Of a stretch of 18,703 nucleotides of DNA, positions 17,007 to 18,703 are shown in pieces. The translations under genes were made by a program, and so were the position numbers. How positions within the stretch are numbered: the stretch's first letter is position 1; the number at the start of each line of letters is the position of its first letter. This stretch comes from Sva-07 sp035527095. Its GTDB lineage: Bacteria; Actinomycetota; Acidimicrobiia; Acidimicrobiales; Ilumatobacteraceae. The notes under the pieces were generated by a model. It did no database searches, was not told where the DNA came from, and was given only the letters and a program-made list of their open reading frames with translations. The stretch covers positions 1 through 18,703 of the forward strand of contig DATLBC010000157.1 of the NCBI GenBank assembly GCA_035527095.1. The letters run 5' to 3'.

Positions 17007-18203
17007 ATGGAAGGTTTCGTGCATCCCGACTTCGCTCCGGTGACCGAGAAGGTCCAACAGCTGATGGCGAAGAGGTCCGCCCGCGGTGGCATGGCTGTCG
17101 CCGTCTACCACCGGGGCGAGTTGGTCGTCGACGCATGGACCGGGGTCCGCAACGCCGCCGGAGACCCGTGGGGTCGCGACACGATGTCGATGAGCTTCTC
17201 GACCACCAAAGGCGTGGTGGCCACCATCGTGCAGCGTCTCGTCGACCAGGGCCTGCTCGACTACGACGTCCCGGTCGCCACCTATTGGCCCGAGTTCGCC
17301 ACCGCCGGCAAGGACACGATCACGCTGCGCCACCTCCTCACGCACCAGGCCGGCCTGCACGACGTCCGCTCGGTCGCCGATTCGGCCGAGGACCTCATCA
17401 ACTGGGAGCACATGACGAAGTTGCTCGCAGAGGCCGAGCCGAAGTGGGACATCGGAACCCGTTCCGCCTATCACGCCCTCACGTACGGCTATCTCGTGGG
17501 CGAGGTGATCCGCCGGGTCACCGGGCTCACGGTCAACGAGGCTCTCCAGCGCGAGATCGTCGAACCGCTCGGCATCAGCGGGATGTACATCGGTGCGCCA
17601 GCGGGCGTGCGCGGCGACATCGCCGAGCAGCTCGTCGATCCGAAGGCCGTCACCCGGCTGTTCAAGATGACCACGACACTGGCGAAGGCGAAGAGCTTCC
17701 AGCCGATGTACCAGGCGCTGGTCATCGATGACATGCTCGACGTGGCCACCACCGATCGCATCCACGACGGCGAGATCCCGGCCGCCAACGGTGTCTTCAC
17801 GGCTCGCTCGCTCGCGAGGATGTATGCCGCGCTTGCGACGCCCGACGACTTCGACGGACCGCCGCTCGTGTCGACCGAGACGTTGCGGGAGGCGACCCGG
17901 GTGCAGACGACGCTCGGTTCCAGCGGCGACGGCCGCAGCGGCGAGAAGGTCGGCCGCGACGCCGGCGTCGGTTTCAACATGCGTTGGCGCCTCGGCTACC
18001 ACCTGGTCGGCACCACCAAGGGTGTGCTCCCGAAGGCCTTCGGGCACTTCGGGTTCGGCGGCTCCGGAGCGTGGGGCGACCCCGAGTCAGGCCTCGCCAT
18101 GGCGATGATCCTCAACCAGGTCGGCGGCACCCCGTTCGGCGACACCAAGATGCTCCGCCTCGGAGCCGCCGCCGTCCGCTCCGCCGAACGCCGCACCAGC
18201 TGA
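17007..18203 (+). CDS. Serine hydrolase, class C beta-lactamase/family VIII esterase fold
   Basis: The protein has 398 residues. The catalytic SxxK motif is S65-T-T-K68 within MSFSTTKGV. The second motif, normally YxN, is Y155-H-A in the context GTRSAYHALTYGYLVGEV, as in many esterase-type members. The KTG box is replaced by HFGFGGSGAW (347-356). LRHLLTHQAGL (108-118) is another family hallmark. These changes favour an esterase or peptidase-like hydrolase over a true beta-lactamase. No signal peptide is visible, so it is probably cytoplasmic. ATG 17007 has an excellent GGAAGGAGG just upstream. It is divergent from nagA and followed after 16 bases by REP-like copy 2. The substrate is unknown. 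Confidence 0.9.
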   Translation: MEGFVHPDFAPVTEKVQQLMAKRSARGGMAVAVYHRGELVVDAWTGVRNAAGDPWGRDTMSMSFSTTKGVVATIVQRLVDQGLLDYDVPVATYWPEFATAGKDTITLRHLLTHQAGLHDVRSVADSAEDLINWEHMTKLLAEAEPKWDIGTRSAYHALTYGYLVGEVIRRVTGLTVNEALQREIVEPLGISGMYIGAPAGVRGDIAEQLVDPKAVTRLFKMTTTLAKAKSFQPMYQALVIDDMLDVATTDRIHDGEIPAANGVFTARSLARMYAALATPDDFDGPPLVSTETLREATRVQTTLGSSGDGRSGEKVGRDAGVGFNMRWRLGYHLVGTTKGVLPKAFGHFGFGGSGAWGDPESGLAMAMILNQVGGTPFGDTKMLRLGAAAVRSAERRTS

Positions 18204-18218
18204 GGATCACATCACGGG
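18204..18218. repeat. Partial duplicate of the REP arm
   Basis: GGATCACATCACGGG (18204-18218) is followed, overlapping by two bases, by GGATTACATCACGGG (18217-18231), the left flank and arm of REP copy 2. The two differ at one base. This is a 13-base-period tandem duplication of the arm, directly after the hydrolase stop codon. Confidence 0.6.
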
Positions 18219-18219
18219 A

Positions 18220-18248
18220 TTACATCACGGGTCAGACCCGCGATGTAA
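18220..18248. repeat. REP-like 29-bp palindrome, copy 2
   Basis: The arms TTACATCACGGGTC and GACCCGCGATGTAA flank a single A, with only one mismatch, which would be a G-U wobble in RNA. The reverse complement matches copy 1 (4365-4393) at 28 of 29 bases, so the two copies are inverted relative to each other. It lies 16 bases after the serine hydrolase stop and about 85 bases before the lipoprotein start. No T-tract follows. Confidence 0.85.
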
Positions 18249-18332
18249 GGCAACCCTCGTCGCCTCTGACGTGGCGTGGGAGGGGACCATGGCCCGTGGC
18301 GCACGACGGCCCACCCTGGGCACGATCGATAC

Positions 18333-18703
18333 ATGAGGAGATGGATCGCACTCGTGGCCGCGGTCGCGCTGCTCGCCGCGTGCGGCGACGACGGGGGCTC
18401 GACCCTCGTGCTCGACGAAGCGGACTCGCTCTCGGAAGTCTCACTCGACGTCGGCGATCGACTCGACGTCGAGCTCGAGTCGAACCCGACCACGGGCTTC
18501 AGCTGGGAGTTGGACCCGCTCCCCGACGGGCTGCAACTGGTCAGCAGCGACTTCGACGAGCCCGCCGGCAGCCTGGTGGGTGCTGCGGGAACTCAGGTCT
18601 TCGTCTTCGACGTGGTGGGCCCGGGCAACGGCATCCTGCGTTTCGAATACGTGCGGGTGTTCGACGACCCCGTCATCGCGGAGAAGATCGTCGAGTACGT
18701 CCT
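18333..18703 (+). CDS. Lipoprotein, chagasin-like I42 protease inhibitor (partial)
   Basis: The first 123 codons are present and the 3' end lies beyond the window. MRRWIALVAAVALLAAC is a lipoprotein signal with Arg-Arg, a hydrophobic core and a lipobox ending in C17, so the product should be anchored on the outer face of the cytoplasmic membrane. The mature part has NPTTGFSWEL (51-60), which matches the NPTTGY loop that plugs the active site in chagasin-family inhibitors of papain-like cysteine proteases. GAAGTQVFVF (83-92) and LRFEYVRVFDDP (102-113) lie where the second loop and the RPW loop would be, though RPW itself is changed to RVF. Chagasin domains are about 110 residues, so little is missing. 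ATG 18333 has no good Shine-Dalgarno. The target protease is unknown. Confidence 0.75.
   Translation, partial: MRRWIALVAAVALLAACGDDGGSTLVLDEADSLSEVSLDVGDRLDVELESNPTTGFSWELDPLPDGLQLVSSDFDEPAGSLVGAAGTQVFVFDVVGPGNGILRFEYVRVFDDPVIAEKIVEYV

Noticed and set aside
16845..18047. Extension of the nagA frame to 799 codons
   Set aside because: The extra 400 codons run antisense to the serine hydrolase, which has SxxK and other family motifs and a strong ribosome binding site. The NagA domain begins only at about 16844.

Overview
The window is GC-rich throughout. It uses GTG and TTG starts freely, and its gene content is typical of Actinobacteria: a TetR/heterodimeric ABC exporter operon, a wax ester synthase/diacylglycerol acyltransferase, and a class III cyclase fused to a STAND-type ATPase. 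I infer an actinobacterium, most likely of the class Acidimicrobiia (Ilumatobacter-like). That placement rests on general resemblance, not on a marker gene.

Region 1 (1-4364, + strand) is a compact three-gene operon. A TetR-family repressor overlaps the first ABC half-transporter, which overlaps the second; both junctions share a start/stop. A perfect 18-bp palindrome sits at the repressor start and is the likely autoregulatory operator. The two ATPase domains are complementary and asymmetric, as in heterodimeric exporters with one degenerate ATP site.

Region 2 (4365-13172) holds one giant − strand gene of 2,914 codons. In order, its product has two zinc ribbons, a class III adenylate cyclase domain with all key residues intact, a STAND/AAA ATPase with a winged-helix-like arm, a helical TPR-like region, and about 1,800 residues of tandem SnoaL/NTF2-like modules. 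I count 13 modules, arranged as three higher-order repeats (ABCD, ABCDE, ABCD). This is the most unusual object in the window.

Region 3 (13304-16844, − strand) carries three genes in the same direction as the giant gene, separated by 77-131 bp: a NagA-type N-acetylglucosamine-6-phosphate deacetylase, a wax ester synthase/diacylglycerol acyltransferase, and an LHPP-like HAD phosphatase. They could be cotranscribed, but nothing in the sequence proves it and their functions are not obviously linked.

Region 4 (16845-18703) begins with a 162-bp divergent intergenic region. It is followed on the + strand by a serine hydrolase of the class C beta-lactamase/family VIII esterase fold, and then by the 5' part of a lipoprotein resembling chagasin-family (I42) cysteine protease inhibitors, cut by the window edge.

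Two 29-bp REP-like palindromes lie 0 and 16 bases after the stop codons of the second ABC gene and the serine hydrolase. They are in opposite orientation and match at 28 of 29 bases when one is reverse-complemented. No stretch longer than about 165 bp lacks a gene. I saw no tRNA, rRNA, CRISPR array or insertion sequence.
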